Below are positions 1 through 7,122 of a DNA stretch of 10,643 nt, in pieces. The first letter of the stretch is position 1, and each line of letters opens with the position of its first letter. The translations under genes were made by a program, and so were the position numbers. The stretch is taken from NCBI GenBank assembly GCA_965603725.1, contig CBFDEC010000070.1, forward strand, positions 1-10,643. Direction: 5' to 3'. Origin of the DNA: JAGGSN01 sp965603725 (GTDB lineage: Bacteria; Zixibacteria; MSB-5A5; UBA10806; 4484-95). Under the pieces are notes generated by a model. It had not been told where the DNA came from. It saw only the letters and a list, made by a program, of their open reading frames with translations, and ran no database searches.

Positions 1-8
1 ACCTGTCC

Positions 9-32
9 GGACAGACTGAAAGTCTGTCCTAC
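9..32 (-). repeat. REP-like hairpin, GTAGG type
   Basis: On the minus strand this reads GTAGG followed by a perfect 9-bp stem (plus strand GGACAGACT at 9-17, AGTCTGTCC at 21-29, loop GAA). The overlapping 12-base palindrome CTGTCCGGACAG lies at 3-14. The 5' GTAG foot followed by a hairpin is the layout known for REP elements. The stem sequence differs from the other copies in the window. It lies downstream of the PorV-like gene. Confidence 0.65.
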
Positions 33-164
33 TTTACTTTATAGAACGTAAACAATCAGATATTATCAGGAAGATTTGATTTTTTATTTTCCTTAAAAAG
101 CCTCTTATTCATTAAGAAGTTTATGAATAATGCAGGTTTAACCTTACGAACTATAAGACGCGGG
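33..164. other. 3' flank of the PorV-like gene
   Basis: AT-rich non-coding stretch. A 7-bp inverted repeat (TATTCAT at 106-112, ATGAATA at 123-129) is followed on the minus strand by a short T run at 95-99, a weak candidate terminator for the PorV-like gene. Bases 120-141 closely resemble 3214-3235, which also sits just downstream of a minus-strand gene (see findings). Confidence 0.35.
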
Positions 165-1382
165 CTACCTGAAATTAAGATTACATTCAAAGCCTTTGGC
201 ACGAGCTTCTTTTTGAACTTTCTCAGCCTGTTTGCGGTTTTCTGTTTTAATTAGAACCACTAAGTAACCGCCGTTATTATCTGTTTCAGTATTACTATCC
301 AGCCCGAACTGTTTCAATATTTCAGCCCGTTTAAGCGCTGATGTTTCGTTTTTGAAAACGCCGGCGTCGACAATGTATATCGGGTCAGTTTCATCGCTGT
401 TAACATTATCGGCGGTTTCATATATGATATCTGAATTCTTATTCTTTGAGAATTCTACATTGCGGACTTTGCCAAAACTAAGGGTAAACGAGAAGAAATG
501 TGTGTTGCCAAATTCCCCTTTAGGATTAAAAGCATAATCAATGCTGCTGCCCATAAGCTTTAAACCAATTCCAAAATTAGCGATATTGGAAGTGTTTTCG
601 GTACCCAGTCCTTGAGCGCCCGACCTTAGCGATAAAAAGTCAGTTAACCGATAATCAATGCCTGTCGACAGGGATGGTTTCCCCTCAAAAGGGACTTTAC
701 CGCCAATTATAAGAGTCACAGGTAAACGTGAAGGGCTGAATGCCGTACCTAATGAAACGGATGCAGGCAGTTTGAAACTTTCGAGTTCATATTTCATTGA
801 CGGACCAATATTACTGACAACCAGTCCAAAAGTGAAAAGGTCATACTGATATTGAGTGCCAAAATCAAAAGCATAACCGTTGGCCTCTATATCATCCAGC
901 TTTTCCATTATATACTTACCGCTAACGCCGAAACTTAATCCGCGCCATATATGCCGACCATATGATACTATACCGGCTAAACTATAGGGGCTGATAGCGC
1001 CCATATTCTGGTCATATATATTATAAGCATCGATTTCGCCCATATGCAGATATGATGCGGAAAAGCCGAACGTTGAGTTATCGCTTACCGGCAGGGCGGC
1101 GCCTATATATTCGTAAGATATGTCCTGGTACCACATATTATGCATAAGGTTGATTCCGGGCTGTTCCACAAATGACAGGCCGGCAGGATTAAAATAGCTT
1201 GAGGCGACGCCGTTGCTCAAGGCTGTGCAGGAACCGCCTACCGATGCCTGATAAGCGGAAACGCTGATATTGAGAAAATCGGCCGCCGTTGTGCCGGTTG
1301 CTGTTGCGACAACGGGAACGGCGATTACAGCAATTATTACCATTATTTTTAATATCATTATTTTTAACATATTTTTAGCCAT
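165..1382 (-). CDS. PorV/PorQ-family outer-membrane barrel with C-terminal SPOR-like domain
   Basis: 405 aa. Residues 1-33 are a Sec signal peptide with a long hydrophobic core. Residues 34-304 resemble the PorV/PorQ (UPF0164-like) outer-membrane beta-barrel family: the N-terminal block with GGSCTALSNGVASSYFNPAGL (split around residues 49-69), then alternating aromatic/glycine strands such as NMWYQDISYEYIGAALPV. Residues 305-333 are a polar linker, and 335-404 look like a SPOR domain (YIVDAGVFKNETSALKRAE, then GGYLVVLIKTENRKQAEKVQ). In the family, PorV acts in type IX secretion, but many FCB paralogs have no known job, and no Por genes are nearby. SPOR domains bind stem-peptide-free peptidoglycan, so this protein may tie the outer membrane to the wall; that is inference. 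The start is set by AGGAGGAG at 1391-1398, 8 nt before ATG. That site lies inside a hairpin. Confidence 0.85.
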   Translation of the reverse strand: MAKNMLKIMILKIMVIIAVIAVPVVATATGTTAADFLNISVSAYQASVGGSCTALSNGVASSYFNPAGLSFVEQPGINLMHNMWYQDISYEYIGAALPVSDNSTFGFSASYLHMGEIDAYNIYDQNMGAISPYSLAGIVSYGRHIWRGLSFGVSGKYIMEKLDDIEANGYAFDFGTQYQYDLFTFGLVVSNIGPSMKYELESFKLPASVSLGTAFSPSRLPVTLIIGGKVPFEGKPSLSTGIDYRLTDFLSLRSGAQGLGTENTSNIANFGIGLKLMGSSIDYAFNPKGEFGNTHFFSFTLSFGKVRNVEFSKNKNSDIIYETADNVNSDETDPIYIVDAGVFKNETSALKRAEILKQFGLDSNTETDNNGGYLVVLIKTENRKQAEKVQKEARAKGFECNLNFR

Positions 1383-1383
1383 T

Positions 1384-1410
1384 ATGATTTCTCCTCCTGG
1401 AGAAAATCAT
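1384..1410 (-). promoter_or_regulatory. Hairpin enclosing the ribosome binding site of the PorV-like gene
   Basis: In the minus-strand transcript, ATGATTTTCTCC, AGGA and GGAGAAATCAT form an 11-bp stem with one bulged U and a 4-nt loop. The Shine-Dalgarno sequence AGGAGGAG is the loop plus the 3' arm, and the start codon follows one base after the stem. The fold is seen directly. A role in limiting translation (for example temperature-sensitive) is inference. Confidence 0.55.
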
Positions 1411-1786
1411 CTGCAAATGATATGCCCTCGGATCGCAATCCTGCCGATATTTTTTAACATTAATAATACTAATAACTTACCTGCTTCACCTTTCTGCCCG
1501 ACAAGGAAAAGAAGAAGTTCAATATAGTTGATTTTTTAAACAGAATTTCGTTAGATTTTTTATAATGAGTGTTCATAATAACGTGCATTTTTGTAAGTGG
1601 TTAATATTTAAACCCTTAAGATCACTTTTCAATCATTCGTCGATTGCTTATTTTTTGAACAATTCCGCTTTTTCTGCATAGCAGTCTTTAGCCAACCTAT
1701 GGGAAAAAGTCAATAGTTAAAGAGCACCATAGGCGAAAAGATTTATAAAAGCATTTAGACATTTAAATATTTTTATAAATATCCAT
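1411..1786. other. Intergenic region, no gene seen
   Basis: AT-rich gap between the PorV-like gene (whose promoter should lie here, reading left) and the 3' end of the cyclodeaminase gene. No ORF has a ribosome binding site or recognisable product, and no convincing sigma-70 promoter could be picked by eye. It contains the perfect inverted repeat at 1741-1780 and a 7-bp pair CCTATGG (1696-1702) / CCATAGG (1727-1733). Confidence 0.5.
1741..1780. repeat. Perfect 10-bp AT-rich inverted repeat
   Basis: ATTTATAAAA at 1741-1750 and its exact reverse complement TTTTATAAAT at 1771-1780 are separated by 20 AT-rich bases. It begins 6 nt past the stop codon of the minus-strand cyclodeaminase gene, so it could mark that transcript's 3' end. 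It is not a classical terminator: the stem has no GC and there is no following U run. Confidence 0.5.
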
Positions 1787-2980
1787 TTACAATTTTGAGG
1801 CCAGCAGTTTTAGAAACAGTCCCACATCTGTCACAATCCCGATCGTCTGTTTTGATCCGCGGTCGGCAAGTTTAGTCACCACCGACGGGTTTATATCAAC
1901 GCAAATTGCCTTGATCCTGCCCGGGATCATATTGCCGGTAGCGATAGAATGCAGCATTGTAGAAAGCATGATAACCAGGTCGACACCTTTAAGAGCTCTG
2001 ACATAAGCGGCCTGTGCCTGTACCATGTCATTTATCGTTTCAGGAAGAGGACCGTCATCACGAAGCGAACCGGCCAGGACAAAAGGCGTATTATGTGTAA
2101 CGCAGGTATGCATTATCCCGGATTTGAGTTTACCCGCTTTTATCATATTCTTAATCGAGCCATGCTTATAGACCTGGTTTATTGCCTTTATATGATTCTT
2201 GTGCCCGCCTTCGACCTGTTTGCCGGTCTTTGTATCGACTCCCAGCGAGGTCCCGTAAAGAGCCTGCTCGATATCATGCACCGCCAGGGCGTTCCCCGAT
2301 AATAAGACATCGATAACACCTTTCTGGATCAGCTTGCTTAAAGATTGCGCAGCGCCGGTGTGAATGACCACCGGCCCGGCTACGACCGCCACCTTTTTCC
2401 TGTTGTTTTTTAACAATGCGGCAACCTCGGCTACAGCTAATTCGACGCGTTTTTCGGAGGAGATTTCAGCCGACATGAATTCAAAATCTTTCCTGTCGCG
2501 CTGTTTGAATTCGGGCGTTATCTTTATGCCGCTTAGCCCGCAGACGATTCTATCGCCTTTGCGGATATCCCGAAGCTTGACACATTCCGGACGACCCTTC
2601 TTAATTACAATGACCGCATCCATACGCTGATTATGGACCTTTTTCCATTTGCCGTTAAGACGTATTTGTGTGTCGTGGTTAGTCGTCGAATAAAATCCGT
2701 CCGGGGCAACCGAATTTTTAACAGCCTTATATAAAGTTACGGAACTGTTATCCACAACCAGACAGCCGAGGTCGTGAAGCTGTTCGAGAATATATAAAAG
2801 TTGATTTTTGGAATATGCTTTGACATTGATTCTGACAACGGATTCATCGATGTTAGTCTTTCCCATCTCGAATGAGGTGATCTCGAATTTGCCCCCCGAA
2901 CCGATGATTTTATCAAGGATATCCGACATTATGCCGGAATCGACCAGATGGCCTCTGGCTGTAACCTCACGGCTGTACAT
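1787..2980 (-). CDS. Ornithine cyclodeaminase, archaeal type (TIGR00300, LOR/SDH region)
   Basis: 397 aa from the chosen start. It matches the TIGR00300 / LOR-SDH conserved-region family; characterised members (archaeal Ocd; the C-terminal half of cyanobacterial ArgZ/AgrE) convert ornithine to proline plus ammonia using NAD. Residues 1-90 form the LOR N-terminal domain, opening YSREVTARGHLVDSG. The C-terminal Rossmann-like half carries VVAGPVVIHTGAA (about 199-211), LLSGNALAVHDIE (226-238), GGHKNH (258-263), RDDGPLPE (307-314), HSIATGNMIP (344-353) and CVDINPSVVTKLADRG (360-375). No arginine-dihydrolase domain is fused, unlike ArgZ. The frame stays open to 3133, but that extension (hydrophobic, crossing the 3094-3119 palindrome) is unlike the family and lacks a ribosome binding site. 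Start 2980 follows family alignment; 3004 is the alternative. Neither has a clear Shine-Dalgarno. Family assignment is firm, exact activity less so. Confidence 0.85.
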   Translation of the reverse strand: MYSREVTARGHLVDSGIMSDILDKIIGSGGKFEITSFEMGKTNIDESVVRINVKAYSKNQLLYILEQLHDLGCLVVDNSSVTLYKAVKNSVAPDGFYSTTNHDTQIRLNGKWKKVHNQRMDAVIVIKKGRPECVKLRDIRKGDRIVCGLSGIKITPEFKQRDRKDFEFMSAEISSEKRVELAVAEVAALLKNNRKKVAVVAGPVVIHTGAAQSLSKLIQKGVIDVLLSGNALAVHDIEQALYGTSLGVDTKTGKQVEGGHKNHIKAINQVYKHGSIKNMIKAGKLKSGIMHTCVTHNTPFVLAGSLRDDGPLPETINDMVQAQAAYVRALKGVDLVIMLSTMLHSIATGNMIPGRIKAICVDINPSVVTKLADRGSKQTIGIVTDVGLFLKLLASKL

Positions 2981-3093
2981 GCGTTTATTAGTGATCGCCT
3001 TCATACCGATTTTATCGGCGTGAAATACAATCGGTTTACTTATGGATGTGATATTATCTATGAAGCAAAAAATGATTAAACCATATTCCCCCA

Positions 3094-3119
3094 GTTGGTG
3101 CATGAGGACATACACCAAC
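3094..3119. repeat. Inverted repeat
   Basis: GTTGGTG (3094-3100) and CACCAAC (3113-3119) are perfect 7-bp arms around a 12-nt loop. It lies in the open frame upstream of the cyclodeaminase gene and argues that this frame is intergenic there. Confidence 0.55.
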
Positions 3120-3146
3120 CACATATGCAACATCCTTTTTTGTGAT

Positions 3147-3165
3147 GTCGGAAGTTGCTTCCGAC
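3147..3165. repeat. REP-like hairpin without GTAG foot
   Basis: GTCGGAAG (3147-3154), loop TTG, CTTCCGAC (3158-3165): perfect 8-bp stem. The stem begins GTC and ends GAC like several other hairpins in the window, but the 5' GTAG is absent. Confidence 0.6.
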
Positions 3166-3180
3166 GCTTTAGCAGAAGAA

Positions 3181-3195
3181 TCCGCCTATGGTGGA
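3181..3195. repeat. Short hairpin related to the 10531 element
   Basis: TCCGCC, TAT, GGTGGA pair over 6 bp with one G-U. The sequence resembles the TCCGCC-TTA-GGCGGA hairpin at 10532-10546, suggesting a diverged relative. Confidence 0.35.
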
Positions 3196-3256
3196 TGCCA
3201 GCACATGTTGAGATTTGTGAATAATGCGGGCTAAAGGCAACAATGATAAATTCTGG

Positions 3257-3775
3257 CTAACGCAAACTGTCCTTATAGCTTTTTCTGATTTTTTTAAGAA
3301 AGTCCAAAAACGGTTTTTCTAAATAATCAGGATAGGTCCAGGGTAATTTCTGGAATTTGCCATCGGCATACAACAACGTGACTTCAGCATATATACCCTG
3401 ATTAAGATAAATGCGATGTGAGAAATTTTTTGTGGATGCCAGAACGAGCTTTGAGGTTTCCAGATAGCCGGGATCGAGATTTACCTTCCGCTTGCCGCTG
3501 TCTGAAAATATGCGTTCGATATCTATTGTCGTATGTTTAGCCAGCCAGAGGTTTTCAGCTTTAAATGGATTGAAAAAGCTCACCAGTAGCTTCTTTAAAT
3601 CGGGTCCCATTTCAGGTGTGTAATAATCGGTGCGGTTAAATTCAATTATGTCGGATTTATCGTCAACCTGGCCGAAAGCGTTTTCCAGCTGGATGATAAT
3701 CTTGTCAAGTGTGACAGAGGGTGAAAAAGTGATCGCACAGATCAATTTTACTGAAAGCGGATTCGTGTCAATCAT
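3257..3775 (-). CDS. DUF4416 family protein
   Basis: 172 aa, about the usual length for DUF4416, a family of unknown function. Recognisable conserved blocks in order: IIEFNRTDYYTPEMGPDLKK (residues 43-62), KAENLWLAKHTTIDIE (about 72-87), KVNLDPGYLETSKLVLAST (about 97-115), HRIYLNQGIYAEVTLLY (about 120-136) and LPWTYPDYLEKPF (about 143-155). No signal peptide or membrane span is visible, so it is probably cytosolic. The open frame continues upstream to 3943, but that part is a shadow of the neighbouring gene; the family start is MIDTNPLSVKLICAITFSP at 3775. This ATG overlaps the stop codon of the upstream iron-sulfur gene by 8 nt, so translation is probably coupled and the two proteins may work together. 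No catalytic role can be assigned. Confidence 0.85.
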   Translation of the reverse strand: MIDTNPLSVKLICAITFSPSVTLDKIIIQLENAFGQVDDKSDIIEFNRTDYYTPEMGPDLKKLLVSFFNPFKAENLWLAKHTTIDIERIFSDSGKRKVNLDPGYLETSKLVLASTKNFSHRIYLNQGIYAEVTLLYADGKFQKLPWTYPDYLEKPFLDFLKKIRKSYKDSLR

Positions 3776-4454
3776 TGTCAACTCGTTTTTTTGGTCCTTT
3801 GCAGGCTTTAATACATAAACCGCAAATAGTAACTCCCATGCCCTGTCGTTTAGCGTGTTCCTGCAGGCGGTTGTAGCAGGCCTGGCCATTGAAATTGGCA
3901 ATGCCCTCAGCCGAAATAGCGTTAACCGGACAGGCGGCCACACATGCCCGGCAGCTGCCGCAATCGATATTAAGCGGTGAATCTGTTTTTAATGGCATAT
4001 CGGTTATAATGCTGGCTAAACGTACAGCCGCGCCGTATTCAGGATGCACTAAAAGCCCGTTAAGACCCTGGAAACCAAGCCCCGCATTGACGGCGGCATG
4101 ACGCTGTGAAAGATGCGCCCGCTGGTTAATCCAATCGGTGTAAACGCTGGCCGGTATCGGTAAAGCCTCGTGTCCTTGGGCTTGAATATGCTGTCCCAGG
4201 CTGAAGATGATTTGATCGAGTTTGAAATTGGCAGTTTTATAGTGATGTTTATATAAAATATTGGGACCGTCTGTTAGAGTATCGAAAACCCGACGATGAA
4301 GCCTGATTGCAATACTGACCGTATATGGCAAAGACTCAGCGGCTTCTTTGATTTCGTCATCAAGATATCTCTGCAATGTTAAGGTTTCGGTAACGCCGAA
4401 AAGATCGGCGCCGAGTTCGGTGGCTTTCTGTTTGAGGCTGTCATAATTATCCAT
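3768..4454 (-). CDS. QueG-like double [4Fe-4S] cluster protein
   Basis: 228 aa. It resembles the iron-sulfur part of epoxyqueuosine reductase (QueG) but is much shorter than true QueG (roughly 350-380 aa) and has no C-terminal HEAT-like extension. Residues 1-160 hold the QueG-like N-terminal region, including RHAAVNAGLGFQGLNGLLVH (about 118-137), where QueG has its conserved AGLGWxGKN block. A ferredoxin-type module follows: C165, C168, C171, C175 (CGSCRACVAACP) and C193, C211, C214, C218 (CGLCIKACKG), eight cysteines for two [4Fe-4S] clusters. Many such proteins are labelled epoxyqueuosine reductase, but that activity is doubtful here; a redox role is inferred. The frame opens at 4502, but the family start (MDNYDSLKQKATELGADLFG) is at 4454. 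No strong ribosome binding site precedes either. It overlaps the DUF4416 gene and diverges from hutU. Confidence 0.82.
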   Translation of the reverse strand: MDNYDSLKQKATELGADLFGVTETLTLQRYLDDEIKEAAESLPYTVSIAIRLHRRVFDTLTDGPNILYKHHYKTANFKLDQIIFSLGQHIQAQGHEALPIPASVYTDWINQRAHLSQRHAAVNAGLGFQGLNGLLVHPEYGAAVRLASIITDMPLKTDSPLNIDCGSCRACVAACPVNAISAEGIANFNGQACYNRLQEHAKRQGMGVTICGLCIKACKGPKKRVDND

Positions 4455-4614
4455 GAATAAATAATAAGGGATTTGCGTGATAGTGTCAATTGGGATTCCC
4501 ATGTTATCGATTGCTGTATGCCCCGATTGCTTACATTCCTTCCTAAATTTTTGTTGATAAATTTCTCCGCAACTTATTTATTAATTGCACTGATTATCAT
4601 ATTAGAAAATTACT

Positions 4615-4620
4615 GGAGGA
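4615..4620 (+). promoter_or_regulatory. Ribosome binding site of hutU
   Basis: GGAGGA ends 3 nt before the ATG at 4624 and fixes the start of the urocanate hydratase gene. The 169-nt divergent gap upstream holds TTGATA at 4554-4559 and TATCAT at 4595-4600, but their spacing does not fit one sigma-70 promoter. Confidence 0.7.
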
Positions 4621-4623
4621 AAT

Positions 4624-6315
4624 ATGGATCTTACTAAATTAAAAGCTCCTCACGGAACCAAACTTCACTGTAAAGGCTGGCAAACCGAAGCGGCCATGCG
4701 AATGCTTTTAAACAATCTCGATGCGGAGGTTGCCGAGAATCCGCAGGAGCTTGTAGTCTATGGCGGACGGGGCAAAGCCGTCCGTAATGTCGATTGCTTG
4801 AGAGGCATCATTGCCTCATTAAAAGAGCTTGAAGACGACGAGACTCTGCTTGTGCAGTCCGGCAAGCCGGTCGGGATATTTAAGACACACCCGTATTCGC
4901 CGCGTGTTTTGATTGCCAATTCGAACATGGTGCCCGCCTGGGCTACCCCTGAGAAGTTTCGCGAACTCGAGGAGATGGGACTTATTATGTTTGGCCAGAT
5001 GACCGCCGGTTCGTGGATTTATATCGGGACGCAGGGGATTCTTCAGGGGACTTACGAGACTTTTGCCGCCGCCGGTGTAAAGCATTACGGTTCGAGCGAT
5101 CTGGCGGGCAAGTTCATCCTGACAGGCGGTATGGGCGGCATGGGCGGCGCTCAGCCTTTGGCCGCTACGATGAATAATGCCGCCATCCTGTGCGTTGAGG
5201 TCGATCTACAACGTATCCAGAAGCGGCTCGATACCGGTTATTGCGATGAGATGGTACTTGATCTTGATAAGGCGCTTTTACGTATTGATGAGGCTGTGAA
5301 AGCTAAAAAACCGCTGTCTATCGGATTGGTAGCCAACTGTGCCGATATCTTCCCCGAGCTTTTGCAACGCGGCGTCATTCCCGATCTGGTGACCGACCAG
5401 ACCTCTGCCCATGACGAGCTTAACGGCTATGTGCCTGCAGGCGTTACGCTTGACGAGGCATTGAGACTGCGTCGCAGCGACCCCGAAAGCTATATCAAAA
5501 TGGCTTTCGAGTCGATGGTTAAACACACCGAGGCGATGGTGGGGTTTGCCAATGCCGGTTCGCATGTGTTCGATTACGGCAACAACCTGCGCGGGCAGGC
5601 GTTCAAAGCGGGTTATAAGGAGGCTTTCAGCTTCCCCGGCTTTGTGCCGGCGTATGTGCGGCCTTTATTCTGCGAGGGCAAAGGCCCGTTCCGCTGGGCG
5701 GCGCTGTCGGGCGATCCGAAAGATATTGCGGTTACCGATGATATGATACTGGAGTTGTTTCCCGATAACGAACCATTAAACCGCTGGATAAAAATGGCGC
5801 GTGAGAAAGTGCATTTCCAGGGACTGCCCTGCCGGATATGCTGGCTGGGCTACAAAGAACGCGACATAATGGGACTGGCAATCAACAAAGCTATCCGGGA
5901 GGGCAGAATCTCCGCGCCGATTGTAATCGGCCGCGACCATTTGGACTGCGGCTCGGTGGCCTCGCCATACCGTGAAACCGAGGCGATGAAGGACGGCTCC
6001 GACTGTATCGCCGACTGGCCGCTTTTAAACGTGATGCTCAACACCGCCAGCGGGGCCTCATGGGTGAGCTTCCATCATGGCGGCGGTGTCGGCATCGGCA
6101 ATGCGCTTCACGCCGGACAGGTGATAGTCTGCGACGGCACACCGGAAATGGACATCCGTATCGAACGTGTCCTCACCAACGACCCGGGCATAGGCATCGC
6201 CCGCCATGTGGACGCCGGCTACGAACAGGCCGAAAAAGTCGCCGAGGAAAAAGGCGTGAAGATACCGATGCGGATGTATAAAGAGTTTATCGAGGGGGAG
6301 GGGGAGTTGGTGTAG
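4624..6315 (+). CDS. hutU: Urocanate hydratase (urocanase)
   Basis: 563 aa, full length for the family. Converts urocanate to 4-imidazolone-5-propionate, the second step of histidine degradation, with tightly bound NAD+ acting as electrophile; cytosolic homodimer in characterised members. Seen here: YGGRGKAVRN (residues 46-55), MTAGSWIYIGTQGILQGTYE (126-145), the glycine-rich NAD-binding stretch LTGGMGGMGGAQPLAATM (166-183), DQTSAHDELNGYVP (258-271), RICWLGYKERD (404-414) with C406 at the position of the essential cysteine (Cys410 in Pseudomonas), and FHHGGGVGIGNALHAGQV (483-500). No residue is obviously missing. The neighbours are not hutH, hutI, hutG or a HutC-type regulator, so the rest of the pathway must lie elsewhere or be absent. 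GC content rises from the 5' end into the middle of the gene. Large antisense open frames are shadows of its GC-rich codons. Confidence 0.97.
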   Translation: MDLTKLKAPHGTKLHCKGWQTEAAMRMLLNNLDAEVAENPQELVVYGGRGKAVRNVDCLRGIIASLKELEDDETLLVQSGKPVGIFKTHPYSPRVLIANSNMVPAWATPEKFRELEEMGLIMFGQMTAGSWIYIGTQGILQGTYETFAAAGVKHYGSSDLAGKFILTGGMGGMGGAQPLAATMNNAAILCVEVDLQRIQKRLDTGYCDEMVLDLDKALLRIDEAVKAKKPLSIGLVANCADIFPELLQRGVIPDLVTDQTSAHDELNGYVPAGVTLDEALRLRRSDPESYIKMAFESMVKHTEAMVGFANAGSHVFDYGNNLRGQAFKAGYKEAFSFPGFVPAYVRPLFCEGKGPFRWAALSGDPKDIAVTDDMILELFPDNEPLNRWIKMAREKVHFQGLPCRICWLGYKERDIMGLAINKAIREGRISAPIVIGRDHLDCGSVASPYRETEAMKDGSDCIADWPLLNVMLNTASGASWVSFHHGGGVGIGNALHAGQVIVCDGTPEMDIRIERVLTNDPGIGIARHVDAGYEQAEKVAEEKGVKIPMRMYKEFIEGEGELV

Positions 6316-6382
6316 GGAAAGCTGAATAGGGAGGAGCACGGGAAACTGTGTCTCGCAAAATGCAATTTATTGAGGTGTAATA

Positions 6383-7081
6383 ATGACTGATATAAATCAT
6401 TTGATTTATAAGGAAATTGAACATAAAAAAACTGCCGAAAAAGAGCATAGATTAATTATTGAATTAGTCGAATCAGCTCATAATTTATTTTTGATTGGAG
6501 CTGATGAAACATGGGCAATACATGAAAATAAATCTGATGAAGCATTCCATTCAGTTTATTTACTAATATGCTGTAAAATAAATTCAGATATAAGAACGAT
6601 CATTCATGCGACTATTACTGGATGGTATGGAACAGCAATTGCACTATTACGAGAAATTGACGATGCATATTTGAAAATTATTTTTATAACAAATTTCCCA
6701 GATGAATCTCAACTATTAATAGACAATAAAATAAACAATAAGAGCATAAGGAAAAGAATAAACAGAGAAAACATCAAATATCCCTTAAAAACGAAAGATT
6801 GGGGATTATTAAGCCAAATAAAACATGCGGAACTAAAAGGTATTGCCGCATATGGCGAAGAACGCAATGGTGAGACAATTTTAAGATACTATTCAATCTA
6901 CGATTCTTCTAGTGTTAAATTGTTATTACTAGCCACAGCGGATTATTTAATTTGGATTTTGGAGCATTTGATTCATTTCTTCAAATGTAAATACAATAAC
7001 CAATTTGCTAAATCTGATTTTATTCAAAGTTATGATAAATTAATAAAAGACAGAAATGGTTTCACTATTGAGGTTAAATAA
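6383..7081 (+). CDS. Unrecognised mostly helical protein, AT-rich gene
   Basis: 232 aa, no signal peptide or convincing membrane span. Predicted mainly alpha-helical. The pattern LLREIDDAYLKIIFI (about 88-102) followed later by WGLLSQIKHAEL (about 140-151) resembles the helix layout of DUF5677/AbiV-like proteins, where a conserved Arg/Glu helix precedes an LSxxxH helix; this is a weak by-eye resemblance, not an assignment. No HEPN Rx4-6H motif is evident. The start is supported by GAGGTG at 6372-6377, 5 nt before ATG. The base composition is strikingly unlike hutU: bases 6421-6480 contain 18 G/C of 60, whereas 6121-6180 in hutU contain 33 of 60. This suggests separate ancestry and probable horizontal gain, together with the next gene 41 nt downstream. 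Confidence 0.8.
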   Translation: MTDINHLIYKEIEHKKTAEKEHRLIIELVESAHNLFLIGADETWAIHENKSDEAFHSVYLLICCKINSDIRTIIHATITGWYGTAIALLREIDDAYLKIIFITNFPDESQLLIDNKINNKSIRKRINRENIKYPLKTKDWGLLSQIKHAELKGIAAYGEERNGETILRYYSIYDSSSVKLLLLATADYLIWILEHLIHFFKCKYNNQFAKSDFIQSYDKLIKDRNGFTIEVK

Positions 7082-7122
7082 TTATTAGCTGGATACTGTT
7101 ATAAGATTAAATAGGAGATATT

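Larger units (their letters stand above)
2981..3256. other. Hairpin-rich intergenic region between DUF4416 and cyclodeaminase genes
   Basis: Contains three stem-forming segments (3094-3119, 3147-3165, 3181-3195) and, at 3214-3235, a sequence resembling 120-141. The hairpins suggest that the cyclodeaminase gene is transcribed separately from the upstream minus-strand pair. No protein-coding gene is supported here. Confidence 0.5.

Noticed and set aside
2981..3133. In-frame 51-residue N-terminal extension of the cyclodeaminase gene
   Set aside because: It is hydrophobic and unlike the family's start, crosses the 3094-3119 palindrome and lacks a ribosome binding site.
3776..3943. In-frame extension of the DUF4416 gene
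   Set aside because: It lies wholly inside the QueG-like gene in another frame, and the DUF4416 family begins at the 3775 methionine.
4554..4600. Sigma-70 promoter for hutU
   Set aside because: TTGATA and TATCAT are present, but their spacing is far from 17 nt, so they cannot serve as one promoter.
6058..6339. Antisense and overlapping long ORFs within hutU
   Set aside because: They are by-products of GC-rich codons in a clearly real urocanase gene; none has family resemblance or a ribosome binding site.
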